From Flavobacterium sp. BFFFF1 (GTDB taxonomy: Bacteria; Bacteroidota; Bacteroidia; Flavobacteriales; Flavobacteriaceae): a stretch of 64,000 nt of DNA. The DNA is taken from positions 1 to 64,000 of the forward strand of contig NZ_NKJE01000004.1 in NCBI RefSeq assembly GCF_002256285.1. The letters are read 5' to 3'. Below the pieces are notes generated by a model. The model made no database searches and was not told where the DNA came from. It saw only the letters and a program-made list of their open reading frames with translations. This document shows positions 26,767 to 36,402 of the stretch, piece by piece. The first letter of the stretch is position 1. Each line of letters starts with the position of its first letter. A program made the position numbers and the translations under genes.

Positions 26767-27837
26767 CTATTTTTTATTGAAAATTAAGTCAATCACCTCG
26801 CTGCTGATCTTCTTCGGCGCCAGCCTTTCAACAATTGCCATGGCGTTTTTTCCGATTGTGTCTCTTCTTTCCGGATCGCTGATCAGGCTATCGATGGCTT
26901 GTGCCAAAGCGTCTGCGTTCCCATTTTCGGCGATGATTCCATCAAAATTGTCTGTAATAATATCCGCAGGGCCTGCCGTAAAATTAAAACTGACGCAGGG
27001 TACGCCTGCCGCCATCGCCTCGCACAGGGCATTCGGGAATCCTTCACTCCTGGACGGAATCACAAAAATTCCCGCAGTAGCGTATATTTTGTCGATTTCG
27101 GTGACTTTCCCAAGAAAAACAATGCGCTCGAAAACGCCCAGATTGCGTGCCAGTGCTTTCAAATCATCACCGTCTTCATCACCTCCGGCAAACACAAGCT
27201 TCCAATCTTTATTCTGGACTTTGCTGAAAGCGACAATCAACTGGTCGAACCCTTTCAGGCGATCTCCAAAACGGCCTACAGCCAGAATGGTATTTTCCCG
27301 TTTCAGTTCCGGGTAAAGCGCCACCTTTCTTAATGCGTTTGGGATTACTTTGACAAACACATTTTTACCGTAATACTTGCGTTGGTATTCGGCTGCAATC
27401 GTCGTTTGTGCCATCACACCCGTGGGCGGGTTTATTGTAAATGCGAATTTATTGATCAAATTGATTTTCCGCTTCCATTGGTAAAACGGACTGGAACGTT
27501 CCGAAATAAAAACTTTCCTGCCGGTACCCACCAATCCTAAAAGTGTCAACGCCGCATAGAATTTATTGAAAACCAAAGTCGTCTCCGGATTGATCTCTTT
27601 AACCGATTTTCTGATCCACAGGCAGGTTCTCATCAAATCAAGTTTTTTTACATTGAATCCCTCCGGTTCAAAAATGGCAATCGATGCGTGCAGTTTAAAA
27701 AAATGCGGTTTGCTGAATATGGCCAGGTAGGTTACCGCATATCCTTCGTCAGCGAGCGAATTTGCCAGATTCACACTGGCTCTTTCCATGCCGCCCATCG
27801 AAAGTGCCGGGCCGATAATCAGGATTTTTAAACGCAT
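26767..27837 (-). CDS. Family 4 glycosyltransferase (GT-B)
   Basis: 356 residues. Motifs: GPALSMGGMERASVNLA at the N-terminus, AVGRFGDRLKGFDQLIVAF opening the donor domain, and VIPSRSEGFPNALCEAMAAGVP (EX7E). It is probably a retaining enzyme like other GT4 members, acting in repeat-unit assembly. It abuts the GT2 gene and lies three bases after the GT-D gene. Confidence 0.88.
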   Translation of the reverse strand: MRLKILIIGPALSMGGMERASVNLANSLADEGYAVTYLAIFSKPHFFKLHASIAIFEPEGFNVKKLDLMRTCLWIRKSVKEINPETTLVFNKFYAALTLLGLVGTGRKVFISERSSPFYQWKRKINLINKFAFTINPPTGVMAQTTIAAEYQRKYYGKNVFVKVIPNALRKVALYPELKRENTILAVGRFGDRLKGFDQLIVAFSKVQNKDWKLVFAGGDEDGDDLKALARNLGVFERIVFLGKVTEIDKIYATAGIFVIPSRSEGFPNALCEAMAAGVPCVSFNFTAGPADIITDNFDGIIAENGNADALAQAIDSLISDPERRDTIGKNAMAIVERLAPKKISSEVIDLIFNKK

Positions 27838-27840
27838 AGC

Positions 27841-28743
27841 CTATAATTTCCGATCGATGATCTGCGCATTGTATTTTTCGTTATTGATATCTGCGACATT
27901 CCTGCCGCCCACGGCTTCACTGGTGTATTTCCCGGGAATTACGACTTTTGACGTCGCTCCCCTGAGGTACCATTCGTATTCAATATCGAGGTTCCCGATA
28001 TCCACTGCCTGATAACCGGCTTTGGCCAGCTCAAACGCCAGCGGTTTTGCGGTAGGACCCATCGCAACCAGAATCAACTTGTCTTTTGGGTGTTGTTTTG
28101 CCGAAGCGAGCAGGTCGTCAAACCTGGAGAAAGCGTGCTGCGCCGGACCAAGGATGCGCTGAAGGCTCGTCGCATTGTCAAAAAGCGTATTCCCTACTCC
28201 GAGACGGCTTTTTTCACCTTCCAGCAAAAGAACATCGCGGCCGTCCCATATTTTTCGGACCATTTCAAAGTAGCCGCCGCTTTTGGATTTGTCTTCATAA
28301 TCCATATAAAGTCGGGTCATGCTGGCGTTGGCATACACTTTTCCGGGCCTTAAGTGTTTTCTCAAACGCGGATATACCCATGCGATCTGGCAACGCCAAA
28401 ACCGTGTGGTGCGTTTGGAAAGGTTTTCGAGGGAATAATAACCGATGGGTAAACCGACCAAAATGTTTGGCTCCTCTGACATTAAAATTTCCTTCATCAT
28501 AGTTGCAAGCCGCTCATCGTATTTTTGAAACGGCAGATTCAACTTGTCCAGAAAGTACAAGAACTCCTGATCGCCAAACCGTGCAATCGATGATTTGTCC
28601 CTATTGATTTTTTCCAGTGTTTCCGGTATCGACATCACTTTGGGCAACGGACAAATCCTGACGACCATCGGATACATGGCGCTCAACGTGTATTTTGCTA
28701 CTTTCCTTACCGCCTTAAAGGCATTTCCATACCTCAAATTCAT
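27841..28743 (-). CDS. GT-D fold glycosyltransferase (SP_1767/DUF1792 type)
   Basis: 300 residues. Recognised by the N-terminal SIARFGDQEFLYF motif and by LLLEGEKSRLGVGNTLFDNA, LVAMGPTAKPLAFELA and AVDIGNLDIEYEW. In the streptococcal prototype this fold transfers glucose to a glycan. Here it is likely to add a hexose to the repeat unit. It has an N-terminal extension of about 40 residues before the fold. Donor not readable from sequence. Confidence 0.82.
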   Translation of the reverse strand: MNLRYGNAFKAVRKVAKYTLSAMYPMVVRICPLPKVMSIPETLEKINRDKSSIARFGDQEFLYFLDKLNLPFQKYDERLATMMKEILMSEEPNILVGLPIGYYSLENLSKRTTRFWRCQIAWVYPRLRKHLRPGKVYANASMTRLYMDYEDKSKSGGYFEMVRKIWDGRDVLLLEGEKSRLGVGNTLFDNATSLQRILGPAQHAFSRFDDLLASAKQHPKDKLILVAMGPTAKPLAFELAKAGYQAVDIGNLDIEYEWYLRGATSKVVIPGKYTSEAVGGRNVADINNEKYNAQIIDRKL

Positions 28744-28772
28744 ATGCGTCCTTTTAAAAAATATTTTATAAT

Positions 28773-29906
28773 CTAGTGCCCTGAACTGATCAAATCTCCA
28801 AGCTGGTCTGACGTCATAAACTCGGCATCAGGCCATTTCTTCAATACTTTGCTCAGCAGCTCGTCCAGCATTTTCAGGTTTGCGATACTGTTCTTTTCAT
28901 CCATGAAACCCACATAGTTGATTCTGTGGGATGAAATAATCGCCGGTTTTCGCCAGCGGAAAGCGGCTTCGATCTGTGAAAGACAGACCTCAACGTGCTT
29001 TTTGGAAACATCTACCGCGGGTTCAAAAATACAATTCCTGACTAAGAATAACTGTCCATGCTTGTTTTTTTCGCCGGTAAAATGCTTAATATAGCGGCGC
29101 TTTCCTGACGCATCCTTTGGCGTGATCTGGCTTCTGGAGGACTGTATGTATTGAATCCCGCAGTCGTTCATCGTGGATTCCAGTGCAGCATCCCAAATGT
29201 AGTTTGGCGCAATAAAAGATTTGGACTTGTATCCAAAAAGCTCAGTGAAAATTTGCTGGGCTTGTTTAATGATTTCCCGTTGCCCTTCGATTTCAGATGG
29301 ATGCTGGTACTCAAACGCGGCCATGTAAGTGCTTCGTTTTTCGCTACTGATTTCAGGATTGATGGCGAACATATTCTTATCGAAAGCCATTCGTGTTTCA
29401 GTGGAATTTTCCTTTAAGAATTTCATCCATAAACTGACGTTCAAATGTTCACGACCGTGGAGCTGCGGATGAAAAATGCGCTTCTGCATCCCCTCTTTCC
29501 AAAGGCTTAAAGCATTGGCATGCTTTGGGTATTGGCGCATCGTCTCATCGCATCTTTCATAAAAATAGGCCGAAAAATCTGAGGCCCTTATTTTCTCAAA
29601 ATCCGGATTTGCCACAATGACGTTTGCGGTAATGACGGGATTGTTTCCGTTTTTGTCCCGATGGGATAATAGTACGTCGAAAAGCGCGTTGAGGTCGCTT
29701 TCACTGGCCAACGAATCATATCTGGCAAAAAAATCCCTGTCTACCCTTATGCCACTTTCTATGAGGCTATCGTACACTTCTTTTGACGGCATTCTAATGC
29801 TGCCCCAATCGTCAGACTCAATGACAATAATTTTCCGTTTAGAGCTCCATCCTTTGAGGTTGTGCAGATTTTGGCCAATAACGGATTTGATGTTTTTTAG
29901 GAACAT
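28773..29906 (-). CDS. NodB-like polysaccharide deacetylase family protein, copy A
   Basis: 377 residues. Not a textbook deacetylase, but several CE4-like elements are present: a strand ending in an Asp pair (VIESDDWG, Asp32-Asp33), an HXXXH-type metal motif in LHGREHLN, FIAPNYIWD, and a late ISSHRINYVG. It is cytoplasmic by appearance, with no signal peptide. It is clearly paralogous to the next gene, with the same motifs in the same order. It could remove an N-acetyl group from a precursor sugar or cap the chain; the two copies may act on different sugars. Joined to copy B with no intergenic base. Confidence 0.68.
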   Translation of the reverse strand: MFLKNIKSVIGQNLHNLKGWSSKRKIIVIESDDWGSIRMPSKEVYDSLIESGIRVDRDFFARYDSLASESDLNALFDVLLSHRDKNGNNPVITANVIVANPDFEKIRASDFSAYFYERCDETMRQYPKHANALSLWKEGMQKRIFHPQLHGREHLNVSLWMKFLKENSTETRMAFDKNMFAINPEISSEKRSTYMAAFEYQHPSEIEGQREIIKQAQQIFTELFGYKSKSFIAPNYIWDAALESTMNDCGIQYIQSSRSQITPKDASGKRRYIKHFTGEKNKHGQLFLVRNCIFEPAVDVSKKHVEVCLSQIEAAFRWRKPAIISSHRINYVGFMDEKNSIANLKMLDELLSKVLKKWPDAEFMTSDQLGDLISSGH

Positions 29907-31025
29907 TTAGCGATTCATGATGGTTTGCAGCTGCGACGCAGGGATAAACTCTGCGTCCGGCCATTTTTCCAATATCTGTCTTAGTAAGCTATCTAATGCG
30001 CTTAAGCTTTTATCACGGTTTTTTAAATCAATTCCGCCCGAAAAGCACACGCGGTGGTTGCTTATTATTGCCGGCTTATTATGGCGGAAAGCGGCAGCAA
30101 TCTCTGAAAGGCACGAATCGACCGTGTCATTAGTTTCGTACAAATTCGGCTCAAAAACAGCATTGCGCTGTATGTAATGCTGCCCTGTATTATTGGTTTT
30201 GCCAAACGGGAAAAATGCGGATTTAGACTGACCATTTCCCATTGGCATCTTGTTGTATTTCTTAACGTCAATCAGGGCAATCCCGTTTTCGGAAAGGGTC
30301 TGATCCAACCCGTTGTTGTAAAGTAGTGATGGTGCGGTAAACAAGGTGGCTTTGTAGCCAAATAATTCATGGAAGATGTTTAACCCATCGGTGATGATAC
30401 GCTTATGGCTTTCAATTTCATCGGGTGAATCAACATCGAATGCCGGGCCGAAGCTCTTCTTGATTTCCGGCAACAGATCTTTTGAATCCATCATAAAAAA
30501 CTGATGGTCAAAACCCAATCTTGAATTGATGTGGCCCTGCTGTAGCGCATGCATCCACCTTTGTATATTGACGTGTTCCCGTCCGTGAAACTCGGGGATA
30601 AAAATCCCGTTTGCTATCCCTAAACGATACAGATTATAAACATTATCATGGTTCGGATAACGCTTTAAGGTTTCCGTAAATCTTTCATAGTAAAAATCGC
30701 TGAAACCACCTTCCCTGATCTTGTCGAAATCAGGATTTGCCACGTTGGTAAGCGCTGTCATGACGGCATTATTTCCTTTGAAATCTTTGTGTTTTGAAAG
30801 CACCGCAAGCAGTAGCTCCATATCGTCATTGGACTCGAGTACATCGAATTTATTGAAACGGTTTGAGTCCATTGTGATTCCGGCTGCGGTGAGCTTTGCT
30901 GAAGCTTTCGCAGATGCCACGCGAATGCCGCCCCAGTCGTCAGAAGCAATGACAATGAGTTTTCTTTTGGTCTTCCAACCTGTTGAATTGTATAGAAAAT
31001 TCAGGATCGTATTCTTAAGCTTCAT
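29907..31025 (-). CDS. NodB-like polysaccharide deacetylase family protein, copy B
   Basis: 372 residues. Same layout as copy A: VIASDDWGGIRVAS (Asp29-Asp30), FHGREHVNIQRWMHAL, LFTAPSLLYNN, and IISNHRVCFSGGID near the end. The conserved Asp pair and HGREH suggest a metal-dependent hydrolase fold. The Asn in ISNHR replaces the Ser of copy A. It starts two bases before the polymerase gene ends on the same strand, so both are in one transcript. Substrate unknown. Confidence 0.68.
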   Translation of the reverse strand: MKLKNTILNFLYNSTGWKTKRKLIVIASDDWGGIRVASAKASAKLTAAGITMDSNRFNKFDVLESNDDMELLLAVLSKHKDFKGNNAVMTALTNVANPDFDKIREGGFSDFYYERFTETLKRYPNHDNVYNLYRLGIANGIFIPEFHGREHVNIQRWMHALQQGHINSRLGFDHQFFMMDSKDLLPEIKKSFGPAFDVDSPDEIESHKRIITDGLNIFHELFGYKATLFTAPSLLYNNGLDQTLSENGIALIDVKKYNKMPMGNGQSKSAFFPFGKTNNTGQHYIQRNAVFEPNLYETNDTVDSCLSEIAAAFRHNKPAIISNHRVCFSGGIDLKNRDKSLSALDSLLRQILEKWPDAEFIPASQLQTIMNR

Positions 31026-31027
31026 AG

Positions 31028-32269
31028 TTATTTGATAAAGTCCAATATTGTCGTCTGAGAATCGGTCAAAAACGACAGCGGAAGCAAAGGTGTGACCATC
31101 ACAATATTGGCATATTCTATCGTAATCCTGGTAAGAATGACAAAATTAAGTAGTAAAAAACCAATCGAAGTATATTTGAAAATGTTACTTTTTTTAACTT
31201 CATTATTCGTATACAAATGAATATAAAAAACACAGGTGAGGAGTTGAAAAACGATACTGAAGCGGTTTGTAATCGATTCAAGACCCTGGGTAAAATTAAC
31301 AAAAGCAAAAATTAACAGCGCAAATGAATAAAGCTGCTCAGAGATCGCATCAAAAAACTTATTGCGGAATTTGTGATACAATATGGAGAAAAACATAAAA
31401 AGAGTCGTAAGCCTGATGTAAACATTTATAATTCCTACCCTATTTTCCTGATATTCCGAAACACGCTGGAGGTATTTTTCGTTGGTATATCCATTAACTA
31501 CTTTATCTACACCAATGTCAAGCCCGACACCAAATTGCCTGATTACAGCACTGGCCTGTTCCGCAAAAAAGAACGAAAGGATAATCAGGACATAGTAGAT
31601 ATTGTTTCTGCTTTTTCCAATGTATTTATAAACAAAAAACAACGCGACCACCAGTAAAAATCCAAAATGAACGAAAACAGAACATGCAATCGCTATTAAG
31701 AAGATTGGCTTTTTGGTTGTAAAATACTGGTAAACGGCGAACAGGTAAACCATTGACGCAAGATAGTGGCGGAAAGACAGTATTCGGGAAGGCGGAATCA
31801 GTACAAAAAGAAATACCAGGAAAATCAGCCCGATGGTCGTTTTCTTTTTGGCATACAATTTATTAAACAAGTCTATATTCTTCATCAGCATCCAGCTTAA
31901 AATCAATCCCAGCGCCATAAAGAAAAATCTGGAGTCATTCGTAAATCTTGAAACTACAAAGGCAATAAAATCCATGAAAATGTCGGGCTTCTGTCCGTCC
32001 TCTGAATACAGTCCGCTGACAATTTCAAAAAACTCTACAAAAGGCCTGTTCGCAGCAGATTCGAAAGTGATGGCATGCCGAAAAGAGTCGGATGTTTCAC
32101 TGTAAATGAACGTAAAACCGAAAAGTCCGTAAAAAAATACAATGATGTTTTTTGCGTAGTGATAACTGAAATTGCGCACAGATGAAATAAAAGCCATAAA
32201 AGGCCATATTACAAACAGTACGTAGCTCCAGAGCGTATTTGACTTATCTTTCTCGAGGGTAAAACTCAT
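31028..32269 (-). CDS. EpsG-family polysaccharide polymerase (Wzy role)
   Basis: 413 residues, about 10-12 membrane helices with a cytoplasmic N-terminus. EpsG-like traits: an early SDSFRHAITF motif in a soluble loop after the second helix, and an FRHYLASMVYLFAVYQYF segment. In a Wzx/Wzy pathway it joins lipid-linked repeat units in the periplasm. It is the only polymerase candidate in the locus. The region is AT-rich, as Wzy genes often are. It overlaps the upstream transferase gene by four bases. Confidence 0.8.
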   Translation of the reverse strand: MSFTLEKDKSNTLWSYVLFVIWPFMAFISSVRNFSYHYAKNIIVFFYGLFGFTFIYSETSDSFRHAITFESAANRPFVEFFEIVSGLYSEDGQKPDIFMDFIAFVVSRFTNDSRFFFMALGLILSWMLMKNIDLFNKLYAKKKTTIGLIFLVFLFVLIPPSRILSFRHYLASMVYLFAVYQYFTTKKPIFLIAIACSVFVHFGFLLVVALFFVYKYIGKSRNNIYYVLIILSFFFAEQASAVIRQFGVGLDIGVDKVVNGYTNEKYLQRVSEYQENRVGIINVYIRLTTLFMFFSILYHKFRNKFFDAISEQLYSFALLIFAFVNFTQGLESITNRFSIVFQLLTCVFYIHLYTNNEVKKSNIFKYTSIGFLLLNFVILTRITIEYANIVMVTPLLPLSFLTDSQTTILDFIK

Positions 32270-33327
32270 TTTATCTGTTCGATGGAATGCAATTCCGTTA
32301 TATGTTTTGTCGGATTCTTAATCTGGATGTAACCGGGCAATAATTTTTTAGCAGCCAATATGGGATGCAGCCAATAGGTTTGCACTTCCGGATTGTCGAT
32401 AACACAGGCATTTGACCAAAAACTAAGCAGTTTACTCTGCTGAAGTTCGGCGATATAAAGTTCAGCCGGATATGATTTGGTGATGAATTCAACACCCGCT
32501 AAAGCTTCGAAGCGGCTTCGCTGACTTTGTTCCGTTGTGGGATGCAACTTTATAATCAATTTAAAATCGGGAAACTTTATTTGGAGACTTTGCAACACTT
32601 GTATTTCAAAATCACATAGTTCCTGATTTTTAGATGGCTGGTTAATAAAGAAAATGACCTTAACGGTACTGCTTATTTCCTTCTTTATATCAAACTTAAA
32701 ATAGTTGTTTACAAGTTCAATCGCATTATCTGACGACAGTATCGCTATCCTTTCAACTTTTTTTGAAGTTTTATTTTCATATGACTCAGGAAACTGCACC
32801 AGCACGGTACCAATCTCTTTAAGTCCTGCGTAAACCAATTTAGGGAAATAGAAAACAAACGGTAATTTATTGGCTTTGGTAAATTTGAAGAAATTCAACA
32901 TAAACCTGAAACTCCACCTGGGTGACAGTTTTTGGTTGTTGGAATAGGGCTTCATCCCATCAGGACACAGCGCAATTTCGGTTCCCTGTTTATAAAGCCT
33001 TTTCGCGAGATAAGCGGGCAGGAAACCATGATTATTGAATATGAAGAATTTGGAAAAGTCTGCTTCAAGAATTTCGCGTATTGCGTTGACGATATCTTGA
33101 TTGAATTTAAAGTCACGATCTTCATACCGAACAACCTTATAGCTGATGTTCTCCCGAAGATGGATATTTTTTTCAAATTGGAACCGCCTTTTCGCAAAAT
33201 CTTCACTTTGATAGATAGTGATTTCATAATCCGCTCCGGCATACTCGTCAGCAATAAGGCTTAGGGCAGCCATAATATGGTATTCAGTGTGTACCAAAAA
33301 TCCGATTTTTGTTGTAGGCTTTACCAT
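32266..33327 (-). CDS. Probable CMP-nonulosonate (sialyltransferase-like) glycosyltransferase
   Basis: 353 residues. Starts with a Rossmann-type segment (IGFLVHTEYHIMAALSLI). Two motifs known from bacterial sialyltransferases are placed as expected: an acidic-Gly motif CPDG (Asp123) and an HP motif in IIKLHPTTEQS (His262), with a downstream Ser in LLSFWSNACVID. I infer a GT-B enzyme related to GT52/GT38 families that uses the CMP-activated nine-carbon sugar made by the neighbouring genes. Overall similarity to named families cannot be tested here. Other options are a CDP-glycerol-type transferase or an unrelated GT-B enzyme. Confidence 0.55.
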   Translation of the reverse strand: MVKPTTKIGFLVHTEYHIMAALSLIADEYAGADYEITIYQSEDFAKRRFQFEKNIHLRENISYKVVRYEDRDFKFNQDIVNAIREILEADFSKFFIFNNHGFLPAYLAKRLYKQGTEIALCPDGMKPYSNNQKLSPRWSFRFMLNFFKFTKANKLPFVFYFPKLVYAGLKEIGTVLVQFPESYENKTSKKVERIAILSSDNAIELVNNYFKFDIKKEISSTVKVIFFINQPSKNQELCDFEIQVLQSLQIKFPDFKLIIKLHPTTEQSQRSRFEALAGVEFITKSYPAELYIAELQQSKLLSFWSNACVIDNPEVQTYWLHPILAAKKLLPGYIQIKNPTKHITELHSIEQIK

Positions 33328-34770
33328 CTATTTCTTTTTCAGCATCCCTTTAAGTTCCAATAAAGCAGGAAATTTAAAAACCATGGCCATCCCGATATAA
33401 AAAGCAAACCCTATTGTTCCGGGAATCAGGATTTTAAAAATATCCTTGTTGATGATATCTTGTATATAAATACTAATCACGTATGTGAGTAAAGCCATTG
33501 TGACACTCAATAGCAGGATTGGACCAATCTTTCTGATTTGCTCCCAGACATTCATATTGATCAGGCGACCGCAAAAGTGCGCATTGATGAAGAAGTTAAG
33601 CATTGCCACGATTACAAGGCTCCAAATCAGGCCGTTGATTCCAAGCGGGATTACCAATAATGTGCCCAGGACGGTGAGTGCATTCTTGATACTGATCAGC
33701 TTTAGGTAGTGGTTGCTTTTGCCTTTAACCAGCAAAATATTGAGGTTATAGGTATTTAGGGGCATTACGATTCCCGCAAGGCACAATATCTGGAAGTAGG
33801 GTACTGCGGGGACCCATTTTTCAGTCAGTAAAAAGCGAAAAAACGGCTCTGCGATCACTATGAATATTAGCATTAAAGGTGTGATCCAAAAAAAAACCTG
33901 CTGAATTAAACGACTGTAAACAGATTTTAGTTTTTCATCATCATCCATAATTCCAGCGAATAAAGGATAGGTAACTTTATTCAATGCGTTGGAAATATTA
34001 ACCACAGGCAACTCCTGTATTGATTTTGCACGAATGAAAAATCCAAGTTGTGCAGCGGAGAAAAAACGCCCTATAATAATGTTATACACATTGCTTACGA
34101 GGGTGTTCATCAGCCCGGACAGCGTTAATTTATAACCGAAAAGCCAGTGCACTTTTAAACGATCCATGTCAAATTCAAAGGTCGGCAGCCACTTTGAAAA
34201 AAACCACAACTGAACTGTCCCGAAGAATTTATACGCAAGATTCATCCACACGATGCTCCAAACGCCAAATCCTGAGTAAGCCATGTAAATCCCAATCGCA
34301 CTGCCCAGAATTAACGATGGAATGTTTAAGATCAACTGCTTTTTAAACTCCATCTGTTTATTAAGCTTCGTGCTTTGGATGATTGTAAACGATGAAATAA
34401 TAAAGACAAGGCAATATACCCGGATCAAATCTGTCAAAATGGGCTGCCCATAAAAATCAGAAAGAAATGGCGCTGTAGTGTAAGCGATGCAATAAACGAT
34501 TACGCTCATCAGCATATTCATGAAAAAAACCGTTGAATAATCCTTTTGATCTGGATTTTGAGTCCTGATCAGGCTGGATGTCATTCCGCTATCAACCAAT
34601 GAATTTCCGATATTGATGAAAATGGAAATCATTCCGATTAGCCCGAATTCGGCGGGGAGTAAAATTCTAGCTAAAATTATTGACGCACCAAAATTGATAA
34701 CCTGCACACCAAAAATGTTCATAAAAGTCCAGAAGAACGCATTGATGGATTTGCTTTGGGCGTTAGACAT
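33328..34770 (-). CDS. wzx: Lipid-linked repeat-unit flippase (Wzx, MOP superfamily)
   Basis: 480 residues with 12-14 membrane helices. The N-terminus (FFWTFMNIFGVQVINFGASIILARILLP) and LPAEFGLIGMISIFINIGNSLVDSG are typical of Polysacc_synt_3/WzxC flippases. It moves undecaprenyl-linked repeat units to the periplasmic face for the EpsG-type polymerase. Its start overlaps the SGNH gene by eight bases. Confidence 0.9.
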   Translation of the reverse strand: MSNAQSKSINAFFWTFMNIFGVQVINFGASIILARILLPAEFGLIGMISIFINIGNSLVDSGMTSSLIRTQNPDQKDYSTVFFMNMLMSVIVYCIAYTTAPFLSDFYGQPILTDLIRVYCLVFIISSFTIIQSTKLNKQMEFKKQLILNIPSLILGSAIGIYMAYSGFGVWSIVWMNLAYKFFGTVQLWFFSKWLPTFEFDMDRLKVHWLFGYKLTLSGLMNTLVSNVYNIIIGRFFSAAQLGFFIRAKSIQELPVVNISNALNKVTYPLFAGIMDDDEKLKSVYSRLIQQVFFWITPLMLIFIVIAEPFFRFLLTEKWVPAVPYFQILCLAGIVMPLNTYNLNILLVKGKSNHYLKLISIKNALTVLGTLLVIPLGINGLIWSLVIVAMLNFFINAHFCGRLINMNVWEQIRKIGPILLLSVTMALLTYVISIYIQDIINKDIFKILIPGTIGFAFYIGMAMVFKFPALLELKGMLKKK

Positions 34771-35455
34771 TGGGCGCGGCGTTTATACGGGTTATCACAT
34801 CCAGCAAGTCAGATGTTACTTTTTTAGACCCTGCATTATTTAAGTGGTATCCATCCTCGGTAAAAAGACTATCATTTTGTGTGGGTATCGGATTGACACA
34901 ATAAACGCGGCCGGCGTTCCTACTTTCGACTTCATCAAAGATCCTATTGTAAACGACAATCTGTTCCAATACGCCAGGATTCCTTCCAAACATTGCCTTT
35001 CCGGGATGTGCAATCTTTATAATAAGGATTTCTTTCACTCCGATTTTCAGGCATCGTGCACAATATTCTTCGATATTTTTTCGAAATTGTTCCGGTGTTA
35101 CATCTGCATAACTTGCTTTCCGTTGCCTGTATTTTTTAAAATACTTCCAAAATACAGACTTCGCCGGTTTTGGAAGCTTGTTAATGATTTTAAGCCAGTT
35201 TGAATTTGCGGGCATATATCTTGGAGCACAATCCACAATTCCTACCTGAAGTATGACGGTATGAGGACTATAATATTCCAGAAATTCTCCATGTTTGAGA
35301 ATGTGTGCGGAGGTTAATCCACGCTGTGAGCGTTGGATTACTTCATAAGGCAACTTTTTTTTCAGCATGTAGACCCAGGTGTCTTCATAAGCGACACCTT
35401 CTCTCGGCATCGAAAGCGAATCAGCAACACACAGGATTTTCTTTTCGGAATTCAT
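34763..35455 (-). CDS. Cytoplasmic SGNH/GDSL-type hydrolase
   Basis: 230 residues, no signal peptide. SGNH blocks: VADSLSMP (nucleophile Ser13), LQVGIVDCAPR (block III region) and DGYHLNNAG (Asp201, His204). Family members are esterases or acetyltransferase-like enzymes. In a nonulosonic acid locus an O-acetyl esterase acting on the sugar or CMP-sugar is possible, but the substrate is a guess. It is unlike the membrane-anchored SGNH protein at 23289-24221. It lies four bases after the oxidoreductase gene and overlaps wzx. Confidence 0.78.
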   Translation of the reverse strand: MNSEKKILCVADSLSMPREGVAYEDTWVYMLKKKLPYEVIQRSQRGLTSAHILKHGEFLEYYSPHTVILQVGIVDCAPRYMPANSNWLKIINKLPKPAKSVFWKYFKKYRQRKASYADVTPEQFRKNIEEYCARCLKIGVKEILIIKIAHPGKAMFGRNPGVLEQIVVYNRIFDEVESRNAGRVYCVNPIPTQNDSLFTEDGYHLNNAGSKKVTSDLLDVITRINAAPNV

Positions 35456-35459
35456 GATC

Positions 35460-36401
35460 TCAATTTAAAATCTTTTGAAAAACGTCTTTGCTTTGCGCCA
35501 TGTGTTCCTTTAACGAAATCATCGAGCTGTTACCCGCACTAAAGAAAGCTTCAACCTGTTTGAATAAACCAGGTTTAAAATCTTTGTCCATAGCATCGTC
35601 AAAGGTATGCTTCTCGATGTTGACACTCCCTTTCTGCTGTATTAAAATTTCCTCTAAGGGCTTAAGGTAAATGCGGCGATTCGCAGTCAATAATTCCAAC
35701 GACCATCGACCGGCGCTCTCCCAATTCGACAGGTAGGAAAACAAAACGTCCTTCTCAGTAATGCCCGCACCTGCAAAATTAGTCTTTGCATGCCATGTAA
35801 TGGCCCCGGAGCCTGAAAAACAACTCCATTCCTTAGGCTTTCCTGCAATGAAAAAGGCAAGGTCAACTACGTGTGTAGAATTAGCAAAAAACCAGTTCTC
35901 TTTTACTCCCGGCGCTTTCTGTAATGGTTCAATACGGTGCGCCCATTCTGTAAATTCAAAACTCATGGACCGCAATCCACCATCTTCTTCAATAAGCTTT
36001 ATCGTTTCAATAACGGACGCGTAAAACCGTCTGTTGTAAGCTATAAAAACAGAATCACTGAATGGCATTAGTTTCTCCGAGTTTTCGAGTAACTCTTCAA
36101 TGCTAATTGCTGCAGGCTTCTCAATCAATATTTTTTTTACGCCAGAGCGAACCAACTGCAATAAAGTGGGCATCAAAGCTTCGGTGCCGGTCGCAATTAT
36201 CGCAAGGTCACCTTCACAGGAATTCGAATCGAGGTACTTTTCGACACCCCCTAACATCGGTTTTATCCCGGTTTTTGCTTCAAAGACGGCCGCAGATGTT
36301 TCACCCCTTCCAATTACGGTGGGTACTTTTGAAAATGCACTTAGGACGCTTGCGTAGTCTACTGCCATTGGCCCTGTTCCGATCAGTAAGATTTTTTCCA
36401 T
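35460..36401 (-). CDS. Gfo/Idh/MocA-family oxidoreductase, first of two
   Basis: 313 residues. N-terminal NAD(P)-binding fold with LLIGTGPMAVDYASVL, the family EKP motif in ILIEKPAAIS, and FIAYNRRFYAS with the usual Arg/Tyr region; then a mixed C-terminal domain. Such enzymes oxidise or reduce a sugar carbon. It sits between the sugar-nucleotide genes and the SGNH hydrolase with spacings of one to four bases, so it belongs to the same pathway; the step is unknown. It is only distantly similar to the next gene. Confidence 0.8.
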   Translation of the reverse strand: MEKILLIGTGPMAVDYASVLSAFSKVPTVIGRGETSAAVFEAKTGIKPMLGGVEKYLDSNSCEGDLAIIATGTEALMPTLLQLVRSGVKKILIEKPAAISIEELLENSEKLMPFSDSVFIAYNRRFYASVIETIKLIEEDGGLRSMSFEFTEWAHRIEPLQKAPGVKENWFFANSTHVVDLAFFIAGKPKEWSCFSGSGAITWHAKTNFAGAGITEKDVLFSYLSNWESAGRWSLELLTANRRIYLKPLEEILIQQKGSVNIEKHTFDDAMDKDFKPGLFKQVEAFFSAGNSSMISLKEHMAQSKDVFQKILN

Positions 36402-36402
36402 T

